Position numbers and translations under genes: made by a program. A stretch of 64,000 nt of DNA from Emmonsiellopsis sp. PD_33 (Eukaryota; Ascomycota; Eurotiomycetes; Onygenales; Ajellomycetaceae), in contig JANTQF010000134.1 of assembly GCA_032988165.1 (NCBI GenBank), forward strand, positions 1 through 64,000, written 5' to 3'. Shown piece after piece: positions 34,768 through 46,706 of the stretch (position 1 is its first letter; each line of letters opens with the position of its first letter). The notes under the pieces are model-generated. The model had not been told where the DNA came from. It did not search any database and saw only the letters and a list, made by a program, of their open reading frames with translations.

Positions 34768-37262
34768 ATGGTCTGATATTTTCTGTTCTTTGTTTATACC
34801 CTGAGGCGTCGAACCTGGTAGATACAGCGGCTTGGACATATATATATATGGAGGAGAGATATGAGATCCTATTGACTTTTTCAGAGGAGCCCTCTCTGTC
34901 TTTTCCGAAATCAACTTTTACCCACCCACATTCATTGCACCGGGTAACTTTTGAGACATGAACATATCCACAACAAAAAAAGGAGAAAAAAAAAAAGAGA
35001 GAGAAAAGCCTGCCCCCTCCAGTTCGCATCATTCCGCCTCTCGTTAATTTGATGACGGCATGGTTCTTTTGTGTTTTTTGTTGGTTTCTTTCTTTTTTTC
35101 TTATTTTTATAATAGAGTAACCCGGTGTTGGCCACGCGCTTTTTTTCCCCCCTGGCCCCCAACTTTTCTTATTAATGTTGATATTGCCTTTTTGTGCAAC
35201 TGTTTTCTGTTTTCCTTGCCCAGGTAACATGTGATGCTTGTCCCATTTGATCCTTTTTTGTGTGTTGACTTGGCTGGTGTGTTTTCTTTCTTTTCCACGC
35301 AACACTTTTTTTTTTGTCTGGTTTGGTTGTTTAAATAGTCAAGCTTCCAAAGGCATACAAAGGGAAAGGCAATTAAGTACTTTGTGAAAATAAGCAAAAG
35401 GAAAAAAGAAACAGAAACAGAAAACAGAAAATGAATAAATAACAAAATAATGACACATTCACTTATGGACAAAACAACACAACACAACACAGCAAATATC
35501 TCCCTGTTTTTCCTTTTTTCATCTATTGCAGACCACTTTCATCCCGATTTATATAAACTCCATCCGTCGCGTGAGATATATATGCATGCATACCCCAGAC
35601 CCCTAACCGTCTACGGGGTTATGTAGTTAGTTATGTATGGGGTAAATATTAGCGCCCCTTACCCCCCACCCCCTTTACTTTTCACCCCCATTTCCTTTCC
35701 ATCCTATGTAGTGAATAGGTAGGCACTACATACTAGTATCAAGCTTATCTACATATGCATGGCATGGCCTACTCAACAAGCATCCTGACTATATATAAAT
35801 AACTACACATCGTATCAACTATTTACATATGCAGCATCGCGCCTGGGTAGGTACATGTAGGCATGCAGCTGGGAAAGGGAGGGGGGGAGGAAGAGAAAGC
35901 CAAGGCGTTTGGGTTTCGGGGGGGGAAGCGAAGCGGGGGATTTTTTTAGGTTTCTTGGGAGTGCATCATGAATGCCAGGTATTATGTCATGTTATGAGGA
36001 GTTAGTTGGGCTGGGATTAATTGGTTGGGTGTTTGGTGATGGAGCTTGACGTGGAGCCGGCTGGTTGGCGTTTTGGAGGTTGGTGGTGGTGGTGGTTGTA
36101 ACTTACTCACCGCATTCTTTTGGTTTTTCTGGGGTTTTGGATGGGGGAGGGGAATGTAGGGGAGGCATGTGGAGATGTTTATTATTTGTATCTCTGCCTT
36201 TTATTTTTTATTACTATGTATGTGGATTTCATGTCAAGTTGTGGCCTGTCACCTATCTATCAGCCCACTTGTTGGTTAGTATCAAGGGAGTTCTTAGTTT
36301 AAGTTAGTTAGTTAGATGGCAGGATACAAAACTAAAATGACATGATAGTTTTTTTTAACGAATATCAACACGTAGATCTATCATCTGGGGTCTTCACACA
36401 TGCAGCTTTTGCCGTCCAAGGACCAAGTTGCTGCCAAGTTCCAACCTTCCTTACCTCGGTGGGGGGTTTCTCCAACAAAAACATCACGGACGATACGATG
36501 GACGACGCGGTCACAAGGATTGACTAAAAAACTAATTAACAAACAATGTAACCATTTCCCACAAAAGATCTGCTCTAGCAAGAACCCCAACGGCCGTGAT
36601 AAAAGCCAAAGCGGACCAAAAAGGAGGACACGGACGAATGGGCGAAGAGGATATCGTTAACCGGGGTCTAAAACTAGTCGTTTAGTTCGCAGTCCGCTGG
36701 GCCTGCCAAAAAGCCGGGGAAGCGCGAACTACAAGTCGACGGGCGGCTTCTCCTCTCTTGACCGCAGCCAAGCCTTGCTATTGAGTGTCTTGCCGAGATG
36801 GCAGGCAGCTGCTACTGTTTAGCGATGCTATGGACCACGCAGTACATAATGAGGAGAGATGGCCCGCCCCCTCCCCGGCTGGCTGGCTGGCAGCGGGCGA
36901 TTCTTTCGAGCCTTTCTGTTTTTTTTCGTCCGTCTGGTTGCGATGAGAGAATGGTATGATTAGTATGTATCTTTTATGATATGATATTCTTCTGCGCGCA
37001 TCCTATCGGTTATCAGGGAGCATAGTATAGCCGGACGACACAGTTCGTTTTGTCTCGCCGATAGATACCGGGAGAACTACTATCTGAATCGCCCCGTTCG
37101 GTTGTCCATCTCGGATTTTTCTCCCTATTATCATTTATCTGTCTTTCCCCAGACCGGTCATCATACTCTATACTCAGCGTGCTTCTGCACCCATATGCCT
37201 CATCGTCTCTCGTTGACGAGAAAATCAATAAGCATTGCAGGCAGGCACAGAACATAGACGAG
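34768..37262. other. 2.5-kb spacer, glutamine synthetase 3' side and transporter promoter
   Basis: Long T-rich and A-rich tracts (34920-35530), then alternating C-rich and G-rich low-complexity stretches near 35650-36100. No gene recognised. The right end is the promoter of the MFS gene at 37263. Confidence 0.4.
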
Positions 37263-39110
37263 ATGGGATTTCCGGAAACGACGACAACGGTGACGGCCGA
37301 AGATCGAAATGATAGTAAAGATGACCTCTACGAGGTCGACGACGACGACCCCGCCAACCTGCGCTTATGGCAGTCAATCAAAAGGTTTCCCAGAGTCGTC
37401 GCATACGTCTTCGCCTCATGTCCTGGCATTCTGCTCTATGGATTTGACATGGTCATCGTCAGTACTCTGACTGCCATGCCTGAATTCCAGTAAGTTATGC
37501 TTCCCCCCCCCCTTTTTGTTTTACACCGCTGCGCTTTGTCCAGAAATAAGTTGGCCGCCCGTCGCTGGCCAGCATATATCTAATAGCAACCCATATTAGA
37601 AAGGACTACGGTGAAATGCACGGAGACAAACACATCATCCCCTCAGCCTGGCTAGGCGTATGGACCGCCGCGCCCTCACTCGGGAACATCGCCGGTGCAG
37701 CCGCTGCCGGCTGGGTATCCGATCGGTTCGGTCGCCGCTTCTCCCTCGCATTGGGCGCCCTTATATCAGCCATTGGTATCGCGGTATGCTTTGCCTCGGC
37801 CTATTCTGCACACATGGAGACACGCCGTGGTATATTCTTGCTGGGTAAACTGGTCGAAGGCCTCGCGGCGGGCCAGGTCGTGTGCACGGTACAGATATAT
37901 ATGTCTGAGATCGTGACGCGTTCGCTCAGGGGGTCCAGTCAAGCGCTGTTGCCTGTCATGACGATGTTGGGCCAACTTGTCGGTGCGCTGGTGGTGTTTG
38001 CCTGCCTGGGCGTTGATGGGAAACTGGGTTATTTGATCGCTGTCGCGTCGCAGTGGGCGTTCTCTGTAATACTCTTTGGCATCTCCGTGGCTATACCCGA
38101 GAGCCCGCCGCATCTTATTCGAGTGGGGAAATTGGATGCTGCGCGCAAGGCACAGCGGAGACTTCATCGCAAGGAAGTCGAGACGGATAAGATGGTTGAG
38201 CGATTGGCTGAGACTCTGGAGCAGGAGAGAGAAGATCAGAAGAGGATGGGGTCTGGTGTGCGGTTTATTGATTGCTTTAGGGGTCCTGATTTGCGGAGGA
38301 CCCTCATTGTGCTTGTGTGCCATATGATGCCGCAGAATTTTGGGCTGGGGCTGCTCTCCAATGCGAGTTACTTTGCGCAAACGGTCGGGATTGCGCCGTT
38401 CTTGAGCGTCTTGTTGCTTGAAATTGGCATTGCCGTGGGCCTGGTGGCTAATATCATTTCTGTATGGACGATGTCGGTTGCAAGGCGGAGGCCGCTCATG
38501 ATGTGGACGCTTGGTATATCTGGGACGGCCTGGGGAGTCATGGGAATCGCTGGATGCTTTCAAAGTCCTGTGACGAAGTGGTATGTTCAATTCAACCCCT
38601 ATCACTCAGAACCAAAGCGATGTAGTAGAATCAGCCCCTGGACACAGACTAAATAATCTCTCCGAATATTTTAGGATCGCCGCCGCCGGAATGATTCTCA
38701 TTATCTTCGTATGCGGGAACGGCATATGGCCCGCCTCCGTCCTCGCCACAGCCGAGACATCATCCCTCCGCCTTCGCGGGAGAACACAGGGAGTTGGATG
38801 GGCAGTGCATAGCGTGTATGCGTGCGTCTTTGCGGTTGTTTTGCCGTACATATACAACACCGACCAAGGCAACCTTGGCGAGAAGACAGGCTTTGTGTTT
38901 TTTGGACTGTCTATTTTGAGCTTGGGACTTATTTGGGCGCTTGTGCCGGAGATGATGGGCCGGTCAGCTGCGGAGTTGGACGTGATGTTTGCGCAGAAAG
39001 TGCCGACGAGGCAGTTTTTGACTTGGAGAAATGAGGGCGGTAGTGGGGATGGAGATGGGAAGAAGAGCGATGATGGGGAGACATTGCGGTATACCAAGAG
39101 TGAGGAGTAG
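37263..39110 (+). CDS. MFS sugar transporter, alpha-glucoside permease-like
   Basis: Exons 37263-37489, 37600-38580 and 38675-39110 give 547 residues. An acidic N-terminal tail (DLYEVDDDDPANLRLW) is typical of maltose/alpha-glucoside permease relatives. Helix 1 has GILLYGFDMVIVSTLTAMPE, the 2-3 loop GWVSDRFGRRFSLALGALIS, then GKLVEGLAAGQVVCTVQIYM and SEIVTRSLRGSSQALLPVM. The expected PESPRWL is PESPPHLIRVGK, and the helix-7 QQxxG motif is MPQNFGLGLLSNASYF, so transport residues deviate from classical hexose carriers. A G/D/K-rich C-terminus follows. Plasma membrane is likely; substrate unknown. An ATG 84 nt upstream is in frame but adds a non-conserved extension, so 37263 is preferred. Confidence 0.9.
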
Positions 39111-39931
39111 GGGGTTGTGTTTGAGGTGGGTTTTCTTGTAGTTAGTCTTGAATTGATTTATCTTCTATCCTGTTTTGCTGTTTGGTTGGTTACTAGTACT
39201 AGTAGTAGTTGTTGATATACCCCTTTTTTTAAACTTAATTCTAGAGCAGACAGTTTGTGATGAGATGTGTAGCAAGGAAGAAGAAGAAGAAGCAGATATC
39301 TGCAAATCAAGTGATTCAGGAATGGATAAGAACTCTCAGTGTGTTTATTCTTTGAAGTTGGACACAGGCAGCCGAATTAATTTCTGATGGTTCGCGGCTA
39401 TTTAACTTCCGCCATAAGCGCGGCGCCACGAGCGTCAAAAAGGATAAATCAACCACCAAACAACTCGAAAACAAAGTATCAATTCACAACCAGTCACAGT
39501 TTCTTGCAGAGGCAGAATATTACACTTGATCCCTCTTAAACTGGCTATTATCCTCACGTTCTCCCTTCATAACTGATCCCGACAGCCCCGTTCCGACATC
39601 CCCGAACACACCGGGTAAAAATGAACGATTTTCTTCAGCCGTGCCATATTAATTCCATCAATGGCGGGTGCATGTATCCCTGGCTCATTTCTGCAGAAGA
39701 ATGGCGGATGCAGGGTTGTTTATTCTTTTTTTTTTTAATTCGTTCGTATATACCTGTATTCCCTTCCATGGGGTAGTTATATATTAGCTATGGTTTCTCG
39801 CCTGCCCGTTCCTGATCGCCCATTTTTGCAGGAATGAAAAGCTGGTCGTTCAATGATGATAGCTGAAGCTACAACTGCGCATACGCATCTATATTATACA
39901 ATTTTGTTCTCATAAACGCACGCTTTTCAAG
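39111..39931. promoter_or_regulatory. Upstream region of the GH79 gene
   Basis: 821 nt, AT-rich, with a poly-T run near 39727. No gene recognised. Confidence 0.4.
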
Positions 39932-42054
39932 ATGCTCCATCGTCAAGCGACGCCATGGCACCTTTTATGCGCCTTTGGCCAGCTCATCATAATACCTACT
40001 ATTGTTCATGGTGTTTCATTTGAAATCCCCGCCTCCCCGCCGTCCACTGCGAGCAAGCAATTGATCGCTGCGCCAATTGGTGTGTCGTGAGTTGAATTTG
40101 TTCTTTCACTATCTCGCTTCCTTTCCACGATATAACATGTATCGATATGATTCATATGCTGGGAGGAATGACGGGGACTTAATTTTTTAAAAAACTCACC
40201 GTCCGTTTTTTCGGCAGACTCGAGTTTTTTACCTTCCCGGGCTACATGAATGATGTAGCCGCGACAGCGACGTGTTTGAAGAATCTGGGTGATGTTATGG
40301 GCGAGATGCCTCCGGTGCGCATTGGGGGGACGACGCAGTGAGTTTCTGTCATGGTCCATAGGAGACGCAGTGGAAAAGGACGGAAAAAGAGAGAGACAGA
40401 AAAGAAGCATCATTCTGATTCGAATTTATCTTTGAATTTCGAAAAAGAGATCGCGCTACCTACGATGGCTCCCTCGCGGAACCTGTATCCTACTCCGTCG
40501 CAGATCCGGCCGATGCACCGCAAACTCTTACCTTCGGCCCGTCTTTTATGTCCCTGGCGGGCAGCTATGAGGGACCCGTTACGCTGGGTAGGTGGGCTTG
40601 GACTGCGAAATTGGTTTTATTAGCTACCCTCAGACCCCCTTGAGATGTGATATTTAATAGTGCTAGGGGCTAACATTGTTTACCAAAGGCCTCAACCGAA
40701 GACTCGATAATATCGATAACACTGTTGCAGCAGCTACCGTAGCTATAGAGGAGATGGGCAATTTATATGCCATTGAGCTAGGCAATGAACCAAACTGTTC
40801 GTACAGTTCCCCCCTTGCTAGAGTACTCAATCCCCCAACCCTGACTTTCCGCACACCCATCATAGTCTTCACAGGCTCCGACCCTATTGCCGGAGGCTCC
40901 TGGGACGCTTCAAAGGACCGAACTTCACAAATCTCCTGGCAAAATTCCGTTGGCGACAGACTGGCCAAGACCGATATTATCCAGGCAGGAGTCTTTTTCG
41001 GCGTCGGGGATTACAGCATTCAAAACCTGATTGCGCAAGAAGGCGATGCTGCGCAGTATGTGAGGAGCTATTGCTCTCACAATTATCCGCAGTCCCAGTC
41101 AAATGCGGACCTTGCGCGGCTTATGAGCCACAGTTCGATTGCGGAGAATATTTCGCCGTGGAAGGGGGAGGTGGAGGCTGCTGCTGGCGCGGGGAAGCCG
41201 ATTGTTATGGGCGAGACTAATTCTGGTGTGTCTTGTCTTCCTTTACCTCTTGTTGATGTGTGTTCTTTTGACCTAAAATGTTCTCTAGCAACGCAGGGCG
41301 GTGGTGGGATTAGCCCTACTTTTGGTGCTGGGTTGTGGTTAATGGATTATATCTTACAATCGCTGGTCATTGGCATTGAGGTAAAGAAACCCCTCCCTCC
41401 CACCGCCTTAGTCAAGTATATCTGAGGAGCAATCAAGAATAAAATTGACCTACCTACCGGCTAACGTCGGAATTAAATTAAAAAAAAAGTCCCTCTTCTT
41501 CCACCAAGGCACCATCGGCAATTGTTAGCTAATCCCCCTATTCTCCCCACTCCCATCAAACCCCAACCATCTATATCTCCTAACCCCTAACACCCCTCAC
41601 AGGCCAATACTGCTGGTGGGGCCGCTACAGCATGGGCGCCCCATACTACGGCGCCTACTTCGCCGCCCTCGCCCTCAGCGGCGCCGACCAAATCGCGCCC
41701 CTCGACACCGCCTCAACCGCCTACGCCGGCTATGTAATGTACAAAGACTCCAAGTCTGTCCGCGTTCTCCTCTACAACTCTGACTACTACACGTCCGGCA
41801 CGAGGGGGCGGGAAACGTTCACCCTGACCGGGTTGGGTGCGTCGTCGGTGACGAATGTGACGGCGAAGAGGATGACGGCCCCGAGCGCGACGGCGAGGCA
41901 GGATCGTGGCGAGGTTCCGTCGATTGCGGGGCAGACGTTTGAGGATGGGACGTGTGTTTTGCTTGGGGAGGAGGGGAGGGAGGAGGGCACGGTTAGTGGG
42001 GGGAGTGTGAGTTTTGTGGTGGCGGCGTCGGAGGCGGTGTTGGTTTATCTTTGA
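39932..42054 (+). CDS. Secreted glycoside hydrolase family 79 (beta-glucuronidase-like)
   Basis: Eight exons (39932-40086, 40218-40337, 40448-40587, 40689-40796, 40875-41225, 41289-41380, 41490-41523, 41603-42054) give 483 residues. The N-terminus MLHRQATPWHLLCAFGQLII leads into a hydrophobic stretch ending at VHG, consistent with a signal peptide. The clan GH-A barrel shows FFTFPGYMND, VRIGGTTQ, ELGNEPN (Glu acid/base) and KPIVMGETNS (Glu nucleophile). FFHQGTIGNCQYCWWGRYSM comes next, then a beta-sandwich C-terminal domain (VRVLLYNSDYY onward). Fungal GH79 enzymes release glucuronic acid from arabinogalactan-type glycans. The 34-nt exon 7 uses an acceptor after an A-run (AAAAAAAAG) and is required for FFHQGTIGN. 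Exon 3 likewise follows a purine-rich acceptor. No GPI-type tail. Confidence 0.88.
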
Positions 42055-43603
42055 ATATTGTGGAGGTTGAAAAGAAAGGGCGGGGGAGTGGGGGGTTGAA
42101 TTGTGGTTACTTCAGTGGATGGGTTGTTCTTAAGTGATGAAAGAGTGAGTGCATGATTTTTATTCAATCTAGTAGTTAGGGGTATCATATTCCTTCCGTT
42201 TTTCCAGTGTATCCCCCGTTGCCCCTTTTCCAAATCGATTGTGACCTTCCACCCAATAACACAACGCCGATGTGTCCAAATGAATCATCATATGTGGACG
42301 TCAAGACAGAAACAATTTTTTGTGTAAACTAGATAAAAAACCGCATAGAACTCCGCCCCCATATTCCCACAAACAGATGACCTGAGCCCAATCAATAACC
42401 ATCCCATATTTCCACAAACAAATAACCCGATCCCAATCAATAACCATCAGACCCCTCCCATATTTCCACAAACTGATAACCTGACCTCCAGCCGATAACC
42501 ATGATATCTCTCCCTTGCTCCCCTCCCCATAAAGCACTCGGTCCCGTATTTCCACAAACAAACAATCCGACCCCCAACCGATAACCATCACATCCCCCCC
42601 TTGATCCTCCCAAAGCACTCAAAAACCATGCTTCTCGTGGCCCTGCCACCTCATAGAGGCTCGCTTAGCGCCAGAAAGACTTCATCGTCTTCTGGGTCGA
42701 TGTGCCCGACAGTAGTGATTAACATATTCCGTGCGTATTACCGTTTTCGTGCAGTGCGGGTACCGGCGACATACTGGAGTTATTTGGTCGTGAAGGGTGC
42801 AGCCGCAAAGGAGGACCTGGAGAATCACGTTGCACATAATGAACTGATTGACGAGCGGACGGACGGGCAGACGGACAGACGGGGATTTTGAAAGTCGTAA
42901 ATAATATGTCCTGTGAGCGTGGTAGGGGGTTTTGTAGCTCGGTGGAGAGGTGGAAATAGGGTACAGTCCGTAAGATAGATTAACTGGTGGCGATCGAAGT
43001 TGGACTAACAGCGTGGAAGTGTGCTGCAATGCGGTAGGTAGATGGACTGATTCGAGACAAATGTCGAGAGTGGAAGGACGCTGGTTTGAATAGTGATGGT
43101 GAAGTATCGTGCGTGAGAGGAAGTGAAAAATAGAAGATTGTCCAGGGGAAGAAGCTGCATTTTATATGCAATCATGAATCCTCCTCGATAGCAAGAAATC
43201 GCCATCTTCCAGCATTCTCGACATTCCGTATTCTCACAAACTTGGCTGCTTCCGCGCCTTTCTGTCTGTTCAGTGTGAAATGTCCGTAGGGAGAAATATT
43301 CCATGGCATCTCACGGTCCCTGCCTCGTTCCATTGTTATGGTATATCCATCGGTTCCGATATGATGGCAGGGGCCTATTTGCGGACCCCCCCCTTCTTCC
43401 ATTACCATTGCCATTGTGATTTGTCGATGAACTCCCGATAACTTGTAGAGACTGAACTCGCCGCTGGAGACCCATAGCGGAAATAGGCGAAGGTATCTCG
43501 AAAACTAAGCAAACATCGTGTTATATTTCAAATGGCATAATAGCGAGTAATTATAGCTACCAACAAAGAAAAGTCGAGACTGAAAAGGATTTCCAGATAG
43601 CTG
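42055..43603. other. Spacer with minisatellite between GH79 and the HMCES-like gene
   Basis: Convergent 3' region of 1.5 kb. It contains a four-copy minisatellite (separate entry). ORFs crossing the repeat are by-products of the 45-nt period. Nothing else recognised. Confidence 0.45.
42357..42588 (+). repeat. Minisatellite, 45-46-bp unit, four copies
   Basis: Copies at about 42357-42402, 42403-42447, 42457-42502 and 42543-42588. Each begins CCCATATTTCCACAAAC and ends ATAACCAT. Copies 1 and 2 abut; copies 2-3 and 3-4 are separated by about 9 and 40 nt. The 40-nt spacer and the sequence after copy 4 both contain AAAGCACTC, so a larger unit may also have duplicated. Confidence 0.85.
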
Positions 43604-44958
43604 CTATTTAAAGAAATTGGTGATTCGTTGTGTTCCGTGGCTTGTTCTTTTAGGATCTGTCTTTGTGGAACCATTACTCGTGGAGCTCCTCATTCTCTTA
43701 TTTCCAGTCCCAGTCTTAGTAGGTGAACGATGGATGCTCTGCTGGCTAGATGGCTGTAAATTCTCTACCTTCGCCGCTTTTGATGACTTGTCGTGGGCCT
43801 CTTCTTTGGTGCTTTCAGGGGAGGCGTGTTTTCTTTTGACTGAAGAGCCATGCGGGACTGTGTCAACCTCGGGTTCCAATTTCGTGGTCTTGGATGTATC
43901 CGTATCCAGAGTCTTCTGAGCCGGCTTTGCTTTGCTAGCGCTAGCAAAGAAGTTCGCGATATTTTTCTTATTCTCTTTGCTGTTTATCGGGACGATGAAG
44001 TCTGGAGAGTTGTTCCCTACTTTGCCAACTTCTTTGCTGACAGGATAGCACTCTAGTTCACCTTCATATGGTTTGAGGATCGACTGCAGCTCCTTGGACC
44101 AGGCCACGCGAGTAGGATCGAGCCAAGTAGCCATAGCAGGGCTGCCCGGGTCGAGAATAACGGGCATACGATCATGGAGAAATCTAAGATAGGGATTCGA
44201 GCTCGTGGTTATTATGGTGTATGTGTAGAGTTTTTCATCCGAACCTGTAAATGATGGTCAACATCTCTTTCCCGACTGTATGGAATGATTGCGTGGTGGT
44301 TGAAAAGTTCAGTATATCACGATATGACAGACCTTCGTATTTAACACAGTCCCATAGCCCAGCAAAGCACATCAAATTCCCATCCTTTCGCCGGATATAG
44401 TGAGGAATTTTTTCCTTCCCAGAAGGGTCTTTTTTAAGCCACTCATAGAAGCCTTGACAAATTACAACGCAGCGCTTTTTCCTCTTCATCGACGTCCACA
44501 TTCCCTTATCTTCAGCTAGGGAGTCATCGCGACAGTTGATCGTCTTCAGCATCGAGCCGTAGTTGGGGGATCTTTTAGTCCAAAATGGGATCAGACCCCA
44601 CTTCATAGCCTGGATCTTGTAGTGAGTCTGCTGCTTTACAGCATCCTGAGTTTCGGATTGTCCGTCATGATGTTCGGCCTGCTCAATATCCGCAGCTTCG
44701 TCCTGGGGGGCGATTCCTCCATAATCAGGCGTGTCAGCTCGATACACAGCGCCGTAATTGCCGGGCGCAAAGTTATAAGTCTCCCTCACGTCATCATCAT
44801 CGGCAACCTCATCCACTCGTTGGCCCTGTTGCTGCAGCTGGTGGCGGACAAACGCGAGACGCTAGATGGGAGTGGGACAGTTAGAAGCCTGAACGGCGAG
44901 CTGACGCGACAAAAGGCAGTGGATCGCATACAATACCCATAGCATAGCGCCCGCACAT
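43604..44958 (-). CDS. SRAP-domain protein, HMCES/YedK family (abasic-site DNA-protein crosslink)
   Basis: Three exons (44932-44958, 44333-44861, 43604-44244) give 398 residues. The start MCGRYAMGIRLAFVRHQLQQ puts Cys at position 2, the residue that bonds abasic sites after Met removal. Other SRAP residues are present: NFAPGN, MKWGLIPFWTK, INCRDDSLAED (Asn), GFYEWLKK (Glu) and FLHDRMPVI (His). The family shields abasic sites in single-stranded DNA at replication forks. The C-terminal third is disordered, basic and Ser/Thr-rich, with a likely nuclear signal (SVKRKH) and two PCNA-box-like ends, KNIANFF and QRITNFFK at the very C-terminus. The 27-nt first exon was chosen for phase and motif. It shares a 317-nt divergent promoter with the Mgr3-like gene. 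Confidence 0.93.
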
Positions 44959-45275
44959 GGTGAATATGAACCTCCCCTATGTCAGGGCATACACAAGACG
45001 GAGAAGCAAAGACCTGTCGCGTGTTGCTGCGTGGACAGAGCGCAGTCTGATGCCAAGACGTCATGGCTGCTGCGGAGCGGAGTGGAGTGAAGCTTGGACC
45101 ACCACGAGCAAACAGGGCAAACACGGCGGTTTCCTGCTGAATTTCATCCACCAGAACAACCACATCCTATCTCACTGCCATGAGGGCTATGGCGCAAGTC
45201 TTATTACTATACCAACCATACTGATCGCCTGAGAAAATCGAACGTGCCAGCCGTGCTAATTGGCTCTTCTCAGCC
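44959..45275. promoter_or_regulatory. Compact divergent promoter (HMCES-like / Mgr3-like)
   Basis: Only 317 nt separate the two ATGs, so both transcripts probably share control elements. No specific motif claimed. Confidence 0.5.
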
Positions 45276-46706
45276 ATGTTCCGCCTAATGACCAGGCGCG
45301 CTGGCGTCTCTCCACCAAAACCCCAAACACCCCTCTCCTCACGATTCCTCTCCAGCACGCCCCGATACCCTACTATATCGCGACCTGTTCTATCTCGAAA
45401 CCCTCAACAGAGCTTTAAGATACCGCTCCAATCGCGGTCCAATTCCACATCCTCATACCGAAAATTCAAGCAGAGTTATAAAGAGGCATGGAGCAAGATA
45501 TGGATTACGAACCCCATTGGCTTCCCGCTCAGTGTGCTATTCGTGACTTCGATGGCGGGGTTGCTTGGATACATCATTTACGACCGCGTTACTCGAGTAA
45601 ATCCATACCTTAATAAATTCCCGCCCGAGGTTGCCAAACCCCTCCGCAAAGCCATTCACCATTCCGAAATCCGCCCCGACCCTATCGTCGCATTGCAGAT
45701 GTTCCGAGAGGCGCTTGTCATCGCAGACCATGTGAATATGCACCCTTTCTCGGACGAGGTTCTTGGAATCAGAATAGCTGCGGCGGAAATGCTGGAGAAA
45801 AATAGTCTTGTGAAAGCATCGATTGATATGCTCGAAAAGACCTTACGAGACTGCAAAGAATGGGTGGAGAATGGTAGGAGGAGGCAAGCGATACGACAGA
45901 AGCAAAGGGAGAATCAAGGGCCTTCCCAGCAGCCCCTTGATCCCGATGCTGCGGTGGCGGAGGCGGAAGCTCTCGAGAAGGAAGAATCCGAGGATAGACT
46001 TCGTTACCAGGTTATGAAGAAAGTCATCGGAATGAGGATCAAATTGGCAGATCTGTATTCGAAAAACCAAGAAATGGACAAAGCGGAACAGTCCCTCATC
46101 GGGGCTGTTAACGAAAGCGCCGGTGAAGTACGACGAAGAAGGGAGCTGAATCTACCGGTATCCCGCGACGACGGCTATACCTATGTTAATCTTACCGAGA
46201 TAGCCGCATCCTGTAACGAACTTGCAGATCTATATGCCAAACAAGGCAAGAACCATTTTGCAGCTCTCCTATACATGCAGAGTCTGGGCTTAATCAAGGA
46301 GGAGGAGGGCCAATCGACGACCTGCGCGCAGGTTGTTCTCCTGAACAACGTATCTTCGCAGATGGCAGAGGAAGCCCAAAAGGCAAGTGGCGCCGCGGGA
46401 GCCACTATCGCCCGGACCGATGGCCCTCCCATATCCCGCACTGAGCTCCTAGACACCGCTTCGCAATGGGCCAAGAAGGCCCTGGACGTTGCAGCCCATA
46501 TCAAACCGCCAGTCCGAAACGAAGAGTGCGATCAGAGTTGCCAAGTCGCGCTATATAACCTGGGCGAAATAGCAGAGATGCAGAAAAACTTCGCGGAGGC
46601 ACGGAAGTATTATCAGGAGTCGGAGAAGCTGGCCACTCAACTCCAGTTTGAGGAAGGGAAACAGGTCGCGAGCGAGGCTTTGAAGAGACTTGAGAGTCTG
46701 AAATAG
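45276..46706 (+). CDS. Mitochondrial inner-membrane TPR protein, Mgr3-like
   Basis: A single uninterrupted reading frame of 476 residues. The first 60 residues are rich in Arg, Ser and Pro and lack acids, as in a mitochondrial presequence. One membrane segment follows at about 82-102 (GFPLSVLFVTSMAGLLGYII), then a soluble domain with TPR-type helices: DPIVALQMFREALVIADHV, RIKLADLYSKNQEMDKAEQS, NELADLYAKQGKNHFAALLY, and a last repeat ALYNLGEIAEMQKNFAEARK. This layout matches fungal Mgr3, the adaptor that helps the i-AAA protease Yme1 bind substrates. The assignment rests on architecture and length, not on a search. Confidence 0.75.
   Translation: MFRLMTRRAGVSPPKPQTPLSSRFLSSTPRYPTISRPVLSRNPQQSFKIPLQSRSNSTSSYRKFKQSYKEAWSKIWITNPIGFPLSVLFVTSMAGLLGYIIYDRVTRVNPYLNKFPPEVAKPLRKAIHHSEIRPDPIVALQMFREALVIADHVNMHPFSDEVLGIRIAAAEMLEKNSLVKASIDMLEKTLRDCKEWVENGRRRQAIRQKQRENQGPSQQPLDPDAAVAEAEALEKEESEDRLRYQVMKKVIGMRIKLADLYSKNQEMDKAEQSLIGAVNESAGEVRRRRELNLPVSRDDGYTYVNLTEIAASCNELADLYAKQGKNHFAALLYMQSLGLIKEEEGQSTTCAQVVLLNNVSSQMAEEAQKASGAAGATIARTDGPPISRTELLDTASQWAKKALDVAAHIKPPVRNEECDQSCQVALYNLGEIAEMQKNFAEARKYYQESEKLATQLQFEEGKQVASEALKRLESLK

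Noticed and set aside
42301..42649. Minus-strand ORFs with repeated VIDW/VICLWKYG peptides
   Set aside because: The peptide repeat is a by-product of the 45-bp minisatellite, whose period is a multiple of three.
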